In this document: positions 62,610-64,000 of the stretch, one piece after another
Position numbering within the stretch: position 1 is the stretch's first letter
Layout of the letters: each line of letters starts with the position of its first letter
Position numbers and translations under genes: made by a program
Origin: Marinomonas colpomeniae
Lineage (GTDB): Bacteria; Pseudomonadota; Gammaproteobacteria; Pseudomonadales; Marinomonadaceae
DNA: 64,000 nt
NCBI RefSeq assembly: GCF_014803385.1
Contig: NZ_JACYFC010000003.1
Coordinates: 248,001-312,000, forward strand
Reading direction: 5' to 3'
Notes under the pieces: model-generated
The model's input: the letters and a program-made list of their open reading frames with translations, nothing else
Told to the model about the DNA's origin: nothing
Databases searched by the model: none

Positions 62610-64000
62610 GGCTGTGTAGAGCTTTTTTGTTTTTTTGTTTAGACACGTTATATTCGTATCCAAAATTACTATTTTCTCTTCTTAAAAAAGTTATAGATTG
62701 TTCTTTTAAATTTTTCATTTCATATTTTATAGATAGCTGATCTGTATTCATTTGAATCCCTGAATATACTGGAAATGTTAGTCTTGATCGTAGCTCAATA
62801 CTAGGTAAAACATACATTTTCAATTTAGATATACTTGATGCTGCGCCAACTCCTGCACTTATTAGACCTTTTAATTTATTAAAACCATTCCGTTCAACTC
62901 CAAGTTTTAGTCTCCAGGAAGGTTTTTTAGTAACGAAATTTAATGGAGTGACTGCCTGGATGTTTAAAAATTCTAAGGCGTTCAGGCTTGTCGATCCTTT
63001 TTTTTGTGTTAATTCAACTGTCCCTGCTGATAGTTTTGAAGATATGAAGTTATATGATCTTTGTTGAAAGTGATCAAAATCAACTACAGATAGCTTTAGA
63101 TTGATAGACTCCTCTTTTAGTGTCATCTTCACTGAAGAAATTGAGGTGCTATCAAGATCTTCGTCTGAGGTAAATTCTAATATCGGAACATTAGATAATA
63201 AAGAGTTATCTTTTCCGTATGCTGTAAGAAGCTCAGAATAAGCTTGATTTGGATTATGATAACTTTCGAAAGTTAATCTAGAGGCAAGTACCGCTACATT
63301 ACTAACATTTTTATCATGAAAGAATTTTTTTCTGGTATCGATGAACATGTTTTTAACTGATTTTTTTTGATTGGAATTTAGAGCTTGATAACCTTTATTG
63401 AAAGTATTGAATAAAGAATTCATTTCAAATTGAGATGCTTTAGTTAAGTGCTTCTGTACTTTCCTTTCTAAAAGGACTGGAGTAATGATCGAGGGTGCGT
63501 TATTAAAACAGTCGCAAGCATAGTTTAAAGCATCATATAAGTAAGTAGAGCAATTTTTAGTGAAAAAGTTATAAGATAAATCTTTTTCTAACTGATGATT
63601 AAAATAATCAATTAATCTATTTCTCTTGAATATTGATTTTGGAAGCTTTATGAATTTTAAGTTTCTAGACTCCTGATCATTATAGAAATCAATTACTTGA
63701 TGCAGGGGGATGACATTTAATTCTGCATGAATGAAAGAAAACCCACCTTTGCTAATTTGTTCAAAGGTGCTAAGGCCTTCAGTGGGCGCAAGAACTGAAA
63801 TAACTGGTGAGAAGTAAAAATCTTTTTTATCTAAGAATAAAATTAGTGAGTGTCCAAAGTAAGACATAGGTGAATTTAAACTTTCACCTGCAATGATTAA
63901 ATAAGGGTCTTTATTCTTTAGTAGGTGTTGTAGCTCATATTCTTTAACTGAAATACTTGACTTACATTTAGCTAATACTGTGTTTAGAGTTATATAAAAT
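62587..64000 (-). CDS. DUF4105 family protein, 5' end outside window
   Basis: The open frame does not begin at the ATG at 63867. It continues upstream without a stop to the window edge (encoding KNKDPYLIIAGESLNSP just before MSYFGHSLIL), so the gene is cut by the window. The DUF4105 signature is seen in MSYFGHSLILFL and LSYNFFTKNCSTYLYDAL, where the Asn-Cys in KNCST resembles a cysteine-peptidase-like active site with the GHS His. The C-terminal 150 residues are beta-rich and end in TLSYYF, as for an outer-membrane segment. Function unknown. Very AT-rich codon use compared with most of the window. Confidence 0.8.
   Translation of the reverse strand, partial: FYITLNTVLAKCKSSISVKEYELQHLLKNKDPYLIIAGESLNSPMSYFGHSLILFLDKKDFYFSPVISVLAPTEGLSTFEQISKGGFSFIHAELNVIPLHQVIDFYNDQESRNLKFIKLPKSIFKRNRLIDYFNHQLEKDLSYNFFTKNCSTYLYDALNYACDCFNNAPSIITPVLLERKVQKHLTKASQFEMNSLFNTFNKGYQALNSNQKKSVKNMFIDTRKKFFHDKNVSNVAVLASRLTFESYHNPNQAYSELLTAYGKDNSLLSNVPILEFTSDEDLDSTSISSVKMTLKEESINLKLSVVDFDHFQQRSYNFISSKLSAGTVELTQKKGSTSLNALEFLNIQAVTPLNFVTKKPSWRLKLGVERNGFNKLKGLISAGVGAASSISKLKMYVLPSIELRSRLTFPVYSGIQMNTDQLSIKYEMKNLKEQSITFLRRENSNFGYEYNVSKQKNKKALHSLTLSYYF

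Overview
The window looks like a chromosomal segment of an AT-rich marine gammaproteobacterium, most likely Marinomonas or a close relative in Oceanospirillales. This rests on recalled family resemblance and on gene content (TAXI- and DctP-type TRAP transport proteins, a full cpxP/cpxRA locus, several c-di-GMP enzymes, katG). No rRNA or marker gene is present to prove it. I found no tRNA, rRNA, CRISPR array, insertion sequence or prophage gene. About 70 genes are packed in short operons on both strands, separated by clear rho-independent terminators.

Region 1 (1-12.4 kb): L-aspartate dehydrogenase, a spermidine-synthase-like protein, a diguanylate cyclase with two periplasmic solute-binding domains, a TAXI TRAP transporter (binding protein plus fused permease), a flavin monooxygenase with an extra N-terminal zinc-ribbon-like module, a decayed TolC-family gene, and a bactofilin gene overlapping an M23 peptidase gene by 97 bp. 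Region 2 (12.9-23.2 kb): a membrane-anchored EEP phosphatase/nuclease followed by a Rho-like ATPase lacking the N-terminal RNA-binding domain, an RhlE-type helicase, a PAS-GGDEF protein, a branched-chain aminotransferase, an outer-membrane protein, and cpxP divergent from cpxRA with a perfect CpxR box between them. Region 3 (23.5-31.9 kb): methyltransferase, TraB/GumN, SpoU-type RNA methyltransferase, DUF481, CobW GTPase, an SCP2 remnant, FadD-type acyl-CoA ligase, and a hydroxyacid dehydrogenase with a cupin-like partner.

Region 4 (31.9-43.9 kb): a cytosine-type operon codB-pucR-codA, in which the CodA homologue has Ser where E. coli CodA has its discriminating Asp-314, then katG, a chemoreceptor, a dicarboxylate/amino-acid symporter, a pentapeptide-repeat protein and an isochorismatase-family hydrolase. 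Region 5 (44-53.3 kb): AraC/MFS pair, cold-shock protein, exported MsrB, EamA/LysR pair, a ParD-like gene coupled to a type I methionine aminopeptidase under a large palindromic operator, and a free-standing trpBA pair with its own palindrome. Region 6 (54-64 kb): a PstS-like binding protein overlapping a PAS-GGDEF-EAL protein (probable sensory pair), a class C-type acid phosphatase, an uncharacterised DUF6152/DUF6644/DUF6644 operon, an orphan DctP-type binding protein with a TetR gene, and a DUF4105 protein running off the right edge.

The best candidates for under-described biology are the ParD-like/Map module (about 50.2-51.2 kb), the variant CodA operon (31.9-35.6 kb), the short Rho paralogue (14.1-15.1 kb) and the PstS-like/GGDEF-EAL pair (54.1-57.1 kb).
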